A DNA stretch of 64,000 nt from Desulfosporosinus fructosivorans (GCF_004766045.1 NZ_SPQQ01000011.1:62001-126000), one strand, 5' to 3'. Positions 32,502 through 41,840 are shown, counted from the stretch's first letter. Made by a program: numbers and translations. The notes: generated from the letters alone by a model not told the origin.

Positions 32502-33256
32502 AATTTTACCTCCGGAGTGTAGGGCCAGTCTATTCTGGCCTCCGTCATTTCATCGTTTCTTTGAATCTTCAGTTCTGTCCTCATATCAAAGGTGATTTCT
32601 AAGCGTTTACGAAGATTTTCCAAGCCGATACCTTTAGAGGGGAAAGAATCCTCAATTCTGAGTTCTGGGCCGTTGTCTATAACGACCAGGGAGGCCCAGT
32701 TACCTTGCCGATGCAAGGATATTTTTAGAATTTTTTGGCCTGTCTTTTTGTCCAAGCCATGCTTAAAGGCGTTTTCAACCAAGGTTTGCAGGGTGTAGGG
32801 CGGAAGGAGAGTATCTCTGGCTTTGGAGTCGATTTCGATCACGGTTTGAAGCTTTTCTCCAAAGCGAGTCTTTTGAATGCGGAGATAGTTTTCCGTATGC
32901 TGCAACTCTTTTTCAAAGGTCACCAGCGGTTCCTTTTCCATATAGTTGTATCTTAGAAAAAGAGACAGATTTTCCACGGCTTTGACCGAGTCCTCTAAGC
33001 GGCCTAATCTTCCCAGACTGGTAATGGCATTTAACGTATTAAACAAAAAATGCGGCTGGATCTGTTGGTTGAGTTGCATAAATTGGCTTTGCTGTAAGTC
33101 ATGCTCGAGACACACTCGTTTGTTTTCAATTTCTAAAATATTAACTTCCCTTTCTAAGAAGGATAAAAGTAGGATAATGACAAAACCGGCCACCGGTAAG
33201 AGTGTGCCCGCCATGAGGGACAGAGAGAAGAAATTATAAGAAATCATGTCTTTCAC
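32498..33256 (-). CDS. LytS/YesM-type sensor histidine kinase
   Basis: 252 residues from a GTG. One or two membrane helices (about 12-32) replace a full sensor domain, followed by a coiled segment, the His_kinase motif QIQPHFLFNTLNAI with the phospho-acceptor His, and the ATPase domain with LVENAFKHGLD (N-box), VIDNGPEL and GIGLENLRKRL. Because it has almost no extracellular part, it may sense through the membrane or through the SSS-like protein of the same operon. Confidence 0.9.
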   Translation of the reverse strand: MKDMISYNFFSLSLMAGTLLPVAGFVIILLLSFLEREVNILEIENKRVCLEHDLQQSQFMQLNQQIQPHFLFNTLNAITSLGRLGRLEDSVKAVENLSLFLRYNYMEKEPLVTFEKELQHTENYLRIQKTRFGEKLQTVIEIDSKARDTLLPPYTLQTLVENAFKHGLDKKTGQKILKISLHRQGNWASLVVIDNGPELRIEDSFPSKGIGLENLRKRLEITFDMRTELKIQRNDEMTEARIDWPYTPEVKL

Positions 33257-33490
33257 CCAATCCTATCAGCCCGAGGGGACTTAATATCATTAGAAACACT
33301 CTTTTTGTAGTCTGCATTGGTTCCCCTAAGACACTGCTAATTGCTTTAGTATTCAATACTGCTGTTTGAAGTCCTGCTTGAGCGGGCTAGATTCCAAGGA
33401 TTAGTCGCAAAAGTTAAGGTGTAATCAAGAGAATCGGTTATTAGGCTTTGGGGGGGATATCGTTGCGTTTCGCTATTATTTTATAATAAA

Positions 33491-33549
33491 TCGTTGACAG
33501 ATATATCGGATAGTGATACATCTTGTATATCTGTCAACGATATATCGGA
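33491..33549 (+). promoter_or_regulatory. padR promoter and operator
   Basis: TCGTTGACAGATATA (33491-33505) and its exact complement (33526-33540) form 15-bp arms; GATATATCGG is also repeated directly at 33500 and 33539. TTGACA at 33494 lies in the left arm. PadR proteins bind such ATAT-containing symmetrical sites and usually repress themselves. The rest of 33257-33490 shows no gene. Confidence 0.7.
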
Positions 33550-33560
33550 GGTTGATTAAT

Positions 33561-33893
33561 TTGGATAATTGTTCACCTTTGACCGAAGCATTATTTTATA
33601 TATTGTTGGCGGTACGAACACCAAACCACGGATATGGAATAATTCAGGATATAAATGAAATGACAGGTGGCAGGGTGGTATTAGGCCCGGGGACCTTGTA
33701 TGGCGCCATTAACACTATGCTTACGAAAGGTTGGATAAGTTTATTCAGTGAGGATAAAGAATCTAGAAAGAAAAAGGAATATTTACTAACTAAAATTGGC
33801 AGGGAAATATTTGAGCAGGAAGTTAATAGATTAAATGAACTTGTAGAGAATGCGAAGAAGATGGATGAAGGAAGGGAGATGAAACAATGTTAA
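33561..33893 (+). CDS. PadR-family transcriptional regulator
   Basis: 110 residues from a TTG at 33561, which stands 9 bases after GGAGG; the longer frame from 33513 starts inside the operator. The winged helix is clear: LTEALFYILLAVRTPNHGYG, then GRVVLGPGTLYGAINTMLTKGW and KKEYLLTKIGREIFEQEV. In many Firmicutes a DUF2812 gene follows; here only an eight-codon frame and out-of-frame debris occur in 33884-34043, so the partner is lost. Confidence 0.88.
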   Translation: MDNCSPLTEALFYILLAVRTPNHGYGIIQDINEMTGGRVVLGPGTLYGAINTMLTKGWISLFSEDKESRKKKEYLLTKIGREIFEQEVNRLNELVENAKKMDEGREMKQC

Positions 33894-34043
33894 AGTGTAG
33901 TTTGGAAATGTAAATGGAAAATTGAACAATTAAGCAATGAAAAAAGTAGGATGCCTTATAGGCAAACTGCAAGACGGAAGTTTAAGAGAGCATCACTGGA
34001 ATTCTGAAAGCTGAAGGCGAAAATATCAAAATGGAGTAAATCA

Positions 34044-34775
34044 ATGGACATTTTAGCAATTAGTATAGTTATAATTATCTTCTTCTCATCGATGATACAG
34101 TCAATTACTGGATTCGGTTTTGCAATTGTTGGTACTCCGCTGCTACTGTTATTTATGGAACCGTGGCAGGTTATTAGCTTGATAACTATTTGCGGTTTAT
34201 TACTGAATCTTATGGTTATCATTAAGACCAGAGGACGGTCAGATCCAAAAGTGATATGGCCATTGTTTGCGGCAAGTCTATTTGGAATTGTACCTGGAGT
34301 ATATATACTAAAGGTTATAGACCCTTCGATTCTAAAGCTTTGTATTGGAATTTTGATTATATTAGTAGCATTTTTTATGGCCTCAAATTATGTTATGACT
34401 ATTAAAAATGAAAAATTGGCGACAATTTTAGTTGGTATCGTCAGCGGTTTTATGGGAGGTTCAACGAGCTTAGGCGGGCCACCAGTTGCGCTTTTTTTGA
34501 TGAATCAGCACCAAGATAAGGAAGCTTTTCGTGCAAATCTCGTCCGTTTTTTTTGCTACGGTAATATTGCAACTCTAGTTATAATGTATTGCATGGATAC
34601 ATTAGATATAGGTATATTTTCAAATCTTATATATGCAATTCCTGGAGTTTTAGTTGGTGGATGGTTGGGGGAAAAGTCTTTTGCAAAAGTGAGTCCGAAA
34701 TTTTTCAGATGGCTGACCTTAATCATTATATTTTTTTGTGGTGTAGTTAGTGTTGTAAGCGTATTGGTAAAATAA
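34044..34775 (+). CDS. TSUP-family (TauE/SafE) membrane permease
   Basis: 243 residues with about seven helices. The conserved start FSSMIQSITGFGFAIVGTPLL and the second half GIVSGFMGGSTSLGGPPVAL mirror each other, the internal duplication typical of the sulfite exporter/TauE family. Members export sulfite or other sulfonated and organic anions, but many are uncharacterised. No metabolic neighbour indicates the substrate. The ribosome site is weak (GGAG 13 bases upstream). Confidence 0.85.
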   Translation: MDILAISIVIIIFFSSMIQSITGFGFAIVGTPLLLLFMEPWQVISLITICGLLLNLMVIIKTRGRSDPKVIWPLFAASLFGIVPGVYILKVIDPSILKLCIGILIILVAFFMASNYVMTIKNEKLATILVGIVSGFMGGSTSLGGPPVALFLMNQHQDKEAFRANLVRFFCYGNIATLVIMYCMDTLDIGIFSNLIYAIPGVLVGGWLGEKSFAKVSPKFFRWLTLIIIFFCGVVSVVSVLVK

Positions 34776-34892
34776 TATAGCTAACTGAAAAAATAAAGTG
34801 CCGATTAATCTCTCATTGATGATTCGAGGCGAGGCATACACCTAATTAGATGGTGGATTTTATAAAGAAGGGGAGCACAAACCCGATTAACT

Positions 34893-34930
34893 AAGGCCAG
34901 ACTTCCTTAGCGTATAGGAACTCTGGCCTT
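34893..34930 (+). terminator. Terminator after the TSUP gene
   Basis: AAGGCCAGA (34893-34901) pairs with TCTGGCCTT (34922-34930), an inner TTCCT/AGGAA pair extends it, and a T-run follows. Confidence 0.8.
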
Positions 34931-34948
34931 TTTCTTGTTACTTACTTT

Positions 34949-35164
34949 TTGAGAACGAAATTATCTAGAGAAAGAAGGATTATAACCGCAGCTATGGATA
35001 CATCGGGAGAAAAACACGATGGCAAGCAACTCCAGGAGTTGGTGGAGAAAAGTGAAGAGGCAGGAATTGAGGTGTCTTTCCCCTGCGAAAATTATCCAGT
35101 TAAATTGGAGGGAATTAAGGAAGTATATCGAATTTTATTAAAGTGCTATGAGGTAAGAAGTTAG
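34949..35164 (+). pseudogene. Transposase fragment (IS1182-like)
   Basis: The translated segment ITAAMDTSGEKHDGKQLQEL then VEKSEEAGIEV matches the catalytic-core region of IS1182-family transposases. The reading then continues with unrelated residues, so only about 30 codons of the transposase remain. No inverted ends were seen. The other parts of 34931-35307 hold a TATAAT near 35286 that may serve the activator gene. Confidence 0.6.
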
Positions 35165-35307
35165 TGGACCTTTATAATTTGCGTTTGAATTCTCAATGAC
35201 TTGCTTCTTATTAACGTTTACATTCATGGAATTAAACGGCACATTAAAGATAGATTAGGATACTAACCACCCTTTGAAACCTAATATAATAGGATTGAGG
35301 TGAAGGT

Positions 35308-36771
35308 ATGGAGAATAAGCTCAAAGAGTTCATTAATAAATATCCGTTTTTTTGTGACATTTTAGAAACCCTTGACGCATCTGTATACTTTTGCGATGTT
35401 AATGGCCGTCTGCTTTATATCAGTAAAGTGGCAGAGCGACTGGATGGTTATACCAACGAAGAGCTTTATAACCGCACTGTAGGAGAGGCCTATGGCTTGG
35501 ATGAGAGAACCAGCCCGATGTTACTGGCATTAACTACGGAAAAACCTGTGGTGGATAAAGCTTTTCGTTATGTTGTTAATGGTCGGGAGGCTTATCAGAT
35601 TTGTAATGCTCGTCCTGTTTTTATTAACGGTGAAAAAGTGGGGGCATATACTATCCAAAAAGATGTGACTCAGTTAATGGAGGTTATAGAACAAAATATT
35701 AGTCTACAAAAGAAAATATTTTTGCCGAATCGGAATGATCCCGAGGAATCTCGCCAAGGTCAAGATATTGTAGGCATAGACCATCTCATTGGAGAGCATC
35801 CTCTTTTCAAGGAATGCAAGGAAATGGCAATAAGGGCGGCAAGAAGCGACTCCCCAGTCCTTCTCACCGGGGAAACGGGTAGCGGCAAAGAGCTCTTTGC
35901 GCGCTGTATCCATCAAAATAGTAACAGGAGAGATGGCCCGTTTCTGGCAATAAATTGTGCAGCTATTCCGGAAACCTTGCTGGAGAGCATTCTTTTTGGT
36001 ACTTCCAAGGGTATTTATACCGGGGCAGTGGAACGGAAAGGCCTTTTTGAAGAGGCCGAAGGAGGTACATTGTTTTTGGACGAAATCAATTCCATGCCTC
36101 TCTTTTCTCAGTCAAAACTGCTTCGGGCTTTGGAGGAAAAAGAAATTCAACATCTTGGGAGTAAAGAGCGAATCAAGATCAATGCCCGTATTATCAGCAG
36201 TAGTAACGTTTCCCCACAGGATGCAATCAGTAAAAAGCAGATTCGGGAAGACCTTTTTTATCGTTTGGCCGTGGTGAATCTTATGATCCCTAACTTGGCT
36301 AGTCGCAAAAGTGATGTTTTTTTACTAATCTCTCATTATATCAAGTTGTATAATGAGAGATTCCAAAAACATATCGTTGGCCTTGATGACGAAGTTTTAC
36401 ATTTCTTTTTAAATTTCTCTTGGCCCGGAAATGTCCGCCAGTTGAAGCATTGTTTGGAAGCAGCAATGAACTTAGTTACCGATCAAGATCTGAAAATCAA
36501 AATAAAGTATTTACCAGCTTATCTACTTTCCGGAAATAACGTTAACACAGGTGGTTACATCCAAAAAGAGTCTTCTTTTAATAGAAATAGACATCGTAAA
36601 TATCTTAAGCCGGAAAGTACCGGTGTATTTTCATCAATTTTTCAGAAAGAAAAAGAAGAGATCATTCAGGCTTTAATGGAGAATCAAGGGAATGTTTCCA
36701 AGACCGCTAAACAATTAGGGATGCATCGTCAGTCTTTAATTTATAGGATTAAAAAATATAATATAACATAG
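35308..36771 (+). CDS. Sigma-54-dependent transcriptional activator (PAS-AAA+-Fis)
   Basis: 487 residues. The N-terminal PAS domain (about 15-130) contains LDASVYFCDVNGRLLYISK. The AAA+ domain has Walker A GETGSGKE (about 188-195), the sigma-54 contact loop GIYTGA (235-240, a variant of GAFTGA), Walker B GGTLFLDEIN and the R-finger region. The C-terminal Fis helix-turn-helix is VSKTAKQLGMHRQSLIYRIK. A sigma-54 promoter lies 200 bases downstream in front of the methyltransferase operon, so it is its probable activator, with the PAS domain sensing the substrate. Confidence 0.93.
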   Translation: MENKLKEFINKYPFFCDILETLDASVYFCDVNGRLLYISKVAERLDGYTNEELYNRTVGEAYGLDERTSPMLLALTTEKPVVDKAFRYVVNGREAYQICNARPVFINGEKVGAYTIQKDVTQLMEVIEQNISLQKKIFLPNRNDPEESRQGQDIVGIDHLIGEHPLFKECKEMAIRAARSDSPVLLTGETGSGKELFARCIHQNSNRRDGPFLAINCAAIPETLLESILFGTSKGIYTGAVERKGLFEEAEGGTLFLDEINSMPLFSQSKLLRALEEKEIQHLGSKERIKINARIISSSNVSPQDAISKKQIREDLFYRLAVVNLMIPNLASRKSDVFLLISHYIKLYNERFQKHIVGLDDEVLHFFLNFSWPGNVRQLKHCLEAAMNLVTDQDLKIKIKYLPAYLLSGNNVNTGGYIQKESSFNRNRHRKYLKPESTGVFSSIFQKEKEEIIQALMENQGNVSKTAKQLGMHRQSLIYRIKKYNIT

Positions 36772-36786
36772 CAAGATATCTCTTCA

Positions 36787-36818
36787 ACCACCCATTAATA
36801 TTAATGAGTGGTTTTTTT
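36787..36818 (+). terminator. Terminator of the activator gene
   Basis: ACCACCCATTAAT and its near-exact complement (36787-36812), followed by seven T. Confidence 0.85.
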
Positions 36819-36874
36819 GTTATTCCAATACTAAAAAATTTTGATTCTAGATATACCTAAACGTTTACAGAAAA

Positions 36875-36892
36875 GTCTAAACAATTATAGAC
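36875..36892 (+). promoter_or_regulatory. Candidate upstream activator site
   Basis: GTCTA ... TAGAC symmetry (36875-36879 with 36888-36892) about 90 bases upstream of the -24 box, within the usual distance for a sigma-54 enhancer site. A related AAACGTTTAC lies at 36859. Confidence 0.4.
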
Positions 36893-36974
36893 AATATTAT
36901 TAAAATATAAACTGTTTTAGTCAATTGTTTTATCATAAGTATAGAATTGTAGCATAATTTCAGAGTTTTCTTAA

Positions 36975-36990
36975 TGGCATGAATCTTGCT
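36975..36990 (+). promoter_or_regulatory. Sigma-54 (-24/-12) promoter of the methyltransferase operon
   Basis: TGGCATGAATCTTGCT: GG and GC are spaced as in the TGGCAY-N5-TTGCW consensus. It lies 44 bases before the mttB-family start codon. Confidence 0.88.
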
Positions 36991-37033
36991 TATATATTAT
37001 GGAGTTGATCAAAATATTTAGGAGGTTTTAGTC

Positions 37034-38440
37034 ATGCAAAGGTATCAGATTTTGTCACAAAATGAAATTGAACAAATTCATGAGACAAGCTTGCGGATCA
37101 TGGAAGAGGTGGGGGTGAATTTTAGTTATGCTCCAGCTCGGGAAATCCTGTCGAGAGGAGGGGCCAAGGTTGAGGGACAAAGAGTTTATTTTCCAAAAGG
37201 TATGGTGGAAAGAGAAATAAAAAAAGCCCCCTCTTCCTTTACCCTTTACGCCAGGAATCCCGAAAAGAATGTTTTGATTAACACTCAGAAAACAGCATTT
37301 GTAGGTCCTTATGGTTCACCCTTTATTATGGATATGGACAACGGACGCCGTTTTGCTAAATTGGATGATTTCATTAACCTCTGTAAACTCCAACATCAAA
37401 TGGATAATATTGACGTTATGAGCCACATTCCATGTGAACCTCAAGACGTGGATGCAGCGGTTCGTAGTCTGGAGATGGTTTATCAGACACTGAAATACAG
37501 TGACAAACCTTTGATGGCCACTGTTTTAGGTTATGAGATGACAAAAAGGAACATTGAAATGGCTGCAATCGTTTTTGGCGGCCTAGAAGTAATAAAAGAA
37601 AAACCTGTTGTAGTAGGCATTCCGTGTACATTAACGCCGCTCAGTTATGATGACAAAATGGCAGGGGCTATTATTGCCTATGCAGAGTATCGGCAGCCGC
37701 AGTTAGTGAACTCACTCTGTATTGCTGGTGCAACGACTCCTGTCACCATCGCTGGTACGGTAGCCCTTCAGAATGCAGAAGTTCTTGCGGGTATCGTTCT
37801 TGCCCAGTTGGTCAGTGAAGGAACACCTGTTATCTATTCCGCATCCTCTTCCAATGCCGAAATGCGCAACGGTTCTCTTGCCATTGGTACTCCGGAAGAT
37901 GCGATATTTTCTCTTATCAATGGTCAGTTAGCCAAATTCTATAATCTTCCTTGCCGAATCAGCGGGGCTCTTTCCGACAGCAAGTGTGCAGATGCTCAGG
38001 CGGCTTACGAATCTATGCTTACATTGAGTATGGCCCAAATGGCCGGCGGCAATTTCATTCTTCACAGTGCTGGTATCATCGATACCTATAACACTGTTTC
38101 ACTGGAAAAAATGATGATTGACGATGAAATTATTGGTATGATTCGTCGTATTGGTCAGGGCGTTGTAGTCAATGAAGAGACCCTTGCGTTCAATGTCACC
38201 AAGGAGGTCGGTCCTCAGGGCCAATTCCTCACCCATGTGCATACATTTACTCATTTCCGCAAAGAGTTTTACTCTCCAATCTTGAGCGATCGCAATAATC
38301 CCACTCAGTGGGAAGCGGAGGGTGCTCTTACTGCAGAAAAGAGAGCCAATGCCCGATGGAAGAAACTGCTTGATGAATACGTAGAACCTGTTTTGGACAA
38401 AGATGTTGATGTCGCATTAAGAAAATATAAAGAACAATAG
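37034..38440 (+). CDS. mtgB: MttB-family corrinoid methyltransferase, non-pyrrolysine (MtgB-like)
   Basis: 468 residues of the trimethylamine methyltransferase (COG5598) family. The frame contains no internal TAG, so unlike true MttB it needs no pyrrolysine. Such enzymes move a methyl group from a quaternary amine to a corrinoid protein; Desulfitobacterium hafniense MtgB uses glycine betaine and gives dimethylglycine. Visible family blocks include QMDNIDVMSHIPCEPQDVD, AYAEYRQPQLVNSLCIAGAT and SDSKCADAQAAYES. It leads the operon behind a sigma-54 promoter and a GGAGG ribosome site. Other substrates of the family (carnitine, proline betaine, butyrobetaine) cannot be excluded. Confidence 0.85.
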   Translation: MQRYQILSQNEIEQIHETSLRIMEEVGVNFSYAPAREILSRGGAKVEGQRVYFPKGMVEREIKKAPSSFTLYARNPEKNVLINTQKTAFVGPYGSPFIMDMDNGRRFAKLDDFINLCKLQHQMDNIDVMSHIPCEPQDVDAAVRSLEMVYQTLKYSDKPLMATVLGYEMTKRNIEMAAIVFGGLEVIKEKPVVVGIPCTLTPLSYDDKMAGAIIAYAEYRQPQLVNSLCIAGATTPVTIAGTVALQNAEVLAGIVLAQLVSEGTPVIYSASSSNAEMRNGSLAIGTPEDAIFSLINGQLAKFYNLPCRISGALSDSKCADAQAAYESMLTLSMAQMAGGNFILHSAGIIDTYNTVSLEKMMIDDEIIGMIRRIGQGVVVNEETLAFNVTKEVGPQGQFLTHVHTFTHFRKEFYSPILSDRNNPTQWEAEGALTAEKRANARWKKLLDEYVEPVLDKDVDVALRKYKEQ

Positions 38441-38611
38441 GATCTGAGAAATAATAGCTTGGACAGAGAAATGTTTTTACCCGTCTTCACACCACGAGAT
38501 GTTGCATGAGAAGTTATTTGATACTGGCTAAGAATCGAGAAATGCTTATAAATGTAGTCGGTGTAATTGTGTGTTCTTGCTAAAAAAATGCAGAACAGAG
38601 GGTGCAAAAAT

Positions 38612-40120
38612 ATGAAAGATAAAACTAATAATCAAGCCAAAATTGACTATACGTTGTTTTGGCCCCCACTGCTGGTAATTGTCTTGATTTGTGCTTATAT
38701 AGTTCTAAATCCAAAAGCCGGTAATGATGCGGTAAACAGTCTTTTTGCAGTAGTAACCGGGAAGCTTGGATGGGCTTATGAGATCTTTGTACTGGCTAAC
38801 ATTGGGCTAATCCTCTACTTCATTTTCGGCAAATATGCCAACAAGAGATTTGGGGACGAAAAGCCAGAATTCAGTACCTTGACCTGGTTGGGAATGCTCT
38901 TCACGGCAGGTACCACTGGCACAATCTTTTTTTGGTCCAGCATTGAATTTTATTATTTTCTTTCCGGACCACCTTTTGGGCTTAAGCCCTTTTCCCCCGA
39001 AGCCTGGGATTGGTCCTTGGCTTATAGCCTCTTTAACTGGGGAATTGGCGGATATGGACTTTATGTAGCAATTGGGGTTGTTTTTGGCTATTTCTTCTTT
39101 GTTAAAAAGAAAGAGGTTTTTCGTCCAAGTACTGCCTGCGAAACTTTCTTGGGTAAACATGCTAGTGGAGCCATTGGTAAAGTGATTGATATCTTCTATA
39201 TGATTGGAGTTATAGCAGGGGTAAGTACCTCTATTGGCTTAGGAACTCCAATCATTAGTGAACTACTTACCAAGATGGTCGGCATTCAACATACCCTGGG
39301 ATTGGATGCTGCTATTATCATTATCTGGACGCTCATTTTCACGGTATCAGTTTATTCAGGTCTGGAAAAGGGTATTGCTTTTCTCAGTAATGTACGGGTT
39401 TATTTGGGATATGGTCTGTTAATTTTTGTTATTCTTGTTGGTCCGACTACATTTATGTTAAACAATTTTTTCGATGCTTTAGGCATTTCTACGAATAATT
39501 TTATGCGGATGAGTCTATATACGGATGCTCACCTAAATGGCGGTTTTCCACAAGGTTGGACAATTTTCTTCTATGCCTGGTTTATGTCCTTTGCCCTCAG
39601 TACAGGCATTTATTTGGCGCGCATATCCAAAGGTCGCACAGTTCGCGAATTTGCCTTGGGAGCTACATTTTCGGGAGTGCTAAGTGCTTATCTCTATTTC
39701 GCTGTGCTAGGTAATTACAGTATCCAAGTCTTTAATGATAAGGTTATCGACGTAACAAAAATCTTTAACGATTTTGGAGCCCAAAGGGCTGTCGTTGAAA
39801 TTTGGAGTACTCTACCCTTGAGCGTGATTATACTGCCAATTTTCATGATTCTGATTTTCATCGCTACAGCGAACGTCATTAATAGTGTGGCATATACCTT
39901 GGCGATGGTTTCGTCCAAAGACCTGAAGTATGGAGAAGAGCCAGGAAAATTGAGTAGGGTAGTCTGGGCTGTTATTCTTGGCTGTCTAAGTCTGACACTA
40001 TTGTTTTTGGGTGGTCTTAAACCACTGCAGACATCTGCTACCGTCGGATCTTTTCCGACAATGATCATTATGGGTCTAATATTTTATGGATTCTTGAAGG
40101 AACCCAAACAGTGGGATTAA
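38612..40120 (+). CDS. BCCT-family betaine/carnitine/choline transporter
   Basis: 502 residues from the ATG at 38612, which follows AGAGGGTG; the longer frame from 38567 has no ribosome site. Twelve helices are expected. The Trp-rich substrate region is seen in AWDWSLAYSLFNWGIGGYGLY and TIFFYAWFMSFALSTGIYLARISKGRTVRE, the latter being the diagnostic BCCT box. It imports a quaternary amine that the preceding methyltransferase would demethylate. Same operon as the methyltransferase, spaced by 171 bases. Confidence 0.92.
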   Translation: MKDKTNNQAKIDYTLFWPPLLVIVLICAYIVLNPKAGNDAVNSLFAVVTGKLGWAYEIFVLANIGLILYFIFGKYANKRFGDEKPEFSTLTWLGMLFTAGTTGTIFFWSSIEFYYFLSGPPFGLKPFSPEAWDWSLAYSLFNWGIGGYGLYVAIGVVFGYFFFVKKKEVFRPSTACETFLGKHASGAIGKVIDIFYMIGVIAGVSTSIGLGTPIISELLTKMVGIQHTLGLDAAIIIIWTLIFTVSVYSGLEKGIAFLSNVRVYLGYGLLIFVILVGPTTFMLNNFFDALGISTNNFMRMSLYTDAHLNGGFPQGWTIFFYAWFMSFALSTGIYLARISKGRTVREFALGATFSGVLSAYLYFAVLGNYSIQVFNDKVIDVTKIFNDFGAQRAVVEIWSTLPLSVIILPIFMILIFIATANVINSVAYTLAMVSSKDLKYGEEPGKLSRVVWAVILGCLSLTLLFLGGLKPLQTSATVGSFPTMIIMGLIFYGFLKEPKQWD

Positions 40121-40229
40121 CTGATTTTTCAAGTTCCGGGATGAAAATCTGAGGAAATCATCAGAAGATGTCGATGATTGGAAGAATAAAAGGACATTTC
40201 AATTTAACAGAAATAGGGAGGAAATAATA

Positions 40230-40862
40230 ATGAGCGATTTCACTAAGTTAGCAGATGCTGTCTTACGAGGAGACTTTGGCGGTGCAGGGCAAATCACAAA
40301 GGAGCTTATCGATAATGGTGCGGATCCTTTAGCAATCATCAGCCAAGGATTAATCGCAGGTATGGATATCGTAGCACCTAAGTTTAAAGCCGGGGAAATG
40401 TATGTGCCGGAAGTAATGATGGCAGCAAGAGCCATGGCTGTAGGAATGGAATTAGTTAAACCTTTAATTAATGATGTTGATATTCCTTCTAAAGGAACCG
40501 TATTAATTGGAACTGTAGCAGGGGACCTCCACGACATCGGAAAAAACTTAGTAGGAATGATAATAGAAAGCGGCGGCTTCAAGGTAATAGATTTAGGCGT
40601 TGATGTCTCAGTAGAAAGATTTGTTGAGGCAGCAAAGCAATATAATCCACAAGTAATTGGTATGTCTGCTCTATTAACGACAACTATGATTGCAATGAAG
40701 GATACTATTGATGCACTTACTGAAGCAGGTTTACGCAAGAACTTAAAAATTATTGTGGGTGGGGCTCCTTTATCTGTAGATTTTGCCAACCAAATTGGTG
40801 CAGACGGTTATGCATCAGATGCTGTGACCGCCAAGGAACTATGCGAGAGACTTGCGGTTTAA
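40230..40862 (+). CDS. mtgC: Corrinoid (B12-binding) methyl carrier protein, MtgC-like
   Basis: 210 residues: an N-terminal helical cap domain (about 1-88), then the B12 Rossmann domain with GDLHDIGKN (98-106), where His101 is the lower axial ligand of cobalt, and later MSALLTTTM and GGAPLS. It takes the methyl group from the MttB-type enzyme and passes it to the tetrahydrofolate methyltransferase encoded next. Ribosome site GGGAGGAAATAATA. Length and motifs match MtbC/MtgC proteins. Confidence 0.92.
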   Translation: MSDFTKLADAVLRGDFGGAGQITKELIDNGADPLAIISQGLIAGMDIVAPKFKAGEMYVPEVMMAARAMAVGMELVKPLINDVDIPSKGTVLIGTVAGDLHDIGKNLVGMIIESGGFKVIDLGVDVSVERFVEAAKQYNPQVIGMSALLTTTMIAMKDTIDALTEAGLRKNLKIIVGGAPLSVDFANQIGADGYASDAVTAKELCERLAV

Positions 40863-40873
40863 CCTATATAAGT

Positions 40874-40907
40874 AGGGTTCAGGTAGTAATATAACTACCT
40901 GAACCCT
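40874..40907 (+). terminator. Intercistronic hairpin between mtgC and mtgA
   Basis: A 14-bp perfect stem (40874-40887 with 40894-40907), 6-base loop and CTTCTT downstream. It probably terminates part of the transcripts or stabilises the upstream mRNA, giving more carrier protein than the last enzyme. Confidence 0.7.
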
Positions 40908-40962
40908 CTTCTTAAAATTGAAGCCAATATTATTGAAAAATATTTAGAAAGAGGGTTAAGAG

Positions 40963-41763
40963 ATGTTAATCATAGGAGAACTTATAAATACGAGCAGAAA
41001 AGCCATTAAAGAAGCAGTAGAAAAGAAAGATGCAAATTACATTCAACAAGTGGCTAGAGAACAATTGGAAGCTGGAGCAAATTATATTGATGTCAACTGT
41101 GGAACTATGATTAATAACGAGATTGAGATCATGGAATGGCTGGTTAAAACTGTACAGGAAGCGGTTGAGGTGCCGCTCAGTATTGATAGCCCAGATCCCA
41201 AAGTCATTGAGGCAGGTTTAAGACTTGTTAAATATGGCCAACCCATGATTAATTCCATTTCTGATGAGAAGGAACGCTTTGATAGCATCTTACCATTAGT
41301 CGTTAAATACAATGCTAAAATTGTAGCATTATGCATGGATGATACTGGAATGCCGGAAACTGGCGAGGATCGTGTACGAGTGGCTAAAAGCCTTTATCTA
41401 AAACTTACTAAAGCTGGCGTTTCCGACGAAAATATTTACTTTGACCCGCTGGTTAAGCCGATTAGTGCCGTAGAAAAAGCGGGTGTCGAAGTATTAGAGT
41501 CCATAAAATTTATTAAAATATTATACCCTGACGTGCATTTTACTTGTGGTCTCAGCAACGTTTCCTATGGACTACCAAACCGTAAGGTATTAAATAGGCT
41601 ATTCGTTGTGCAGACCATGACTTTGGGGATGGACGGTTATATTCTTAATCCTAGTGATAAAGAGATGATGGGAGTTATTTATGCTTCGCTGGCATTATTG
41701 GGTCAGGACGCTTATTGTATGAATTATTTAACTGCTCATCGTAAAGGGTTATATGAAGTTTAA
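40963..41763 (+). CDS. mtgA: Methyltetrahydrofolate:corrinoid methyltransferase, MtgA-like
   Basis: 266 residues of the pterin-binding TIM-barrel family: GELINTSRKAIKEAV, GANYIDVNCGTM, VPLSIDSPDP and PMINSISDEKERF line the folate site. It transfers the methyl group from the methylated corrinoid protein to tetrahydrofolate, feeding the Wood-Ljungdahl route. In Desulfitobacterium hafniense MtgA works with MtgB and MtgC in glycine betaine use; here the gene set is complete (methyltransferase, transporter, carrier, MtgA). A corrinoid-reactivating protein was not seen in the window. Confidence 0.9.
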   Translation: MLIIGELINTSRKAIKEAVEKKDANYIQQVAREQLEAGANYIDVNCGTMINNEIEIMEWLVKTVQEAVEVPLSIDSPDPKVIEAGLRLVKYGQPMINSISDEKERFDSILPLVVKYNAKIVALCMDDTGMPETGEDRVRVAKSLYLKLTKAGVSDENIYFDPLVKPISAVEKAGVEVLESIKFIKILYPDVHFTCGLSNVSYGLPNRKVLNRLFVVQTMTLGMDGYILNPSDKEMMGVIYASLALLGQDAYCMNYLTAHRKGLYEV

Positions 41764-41840
41764 TAAGTAAGGTCTTAAGCAAATTCATTTGAGGCGGAAA
41801 GGCAACGTGTGGCAAGTGTACTAGGAATGAGAGGAAACCG

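Noticed and set aside
37034..38440. Pyrrolysine-containing trimethylamine methyltransferase
   Set aside because: The frame has no internal TAG, so it belongs to the non-pyrrolysine branch.
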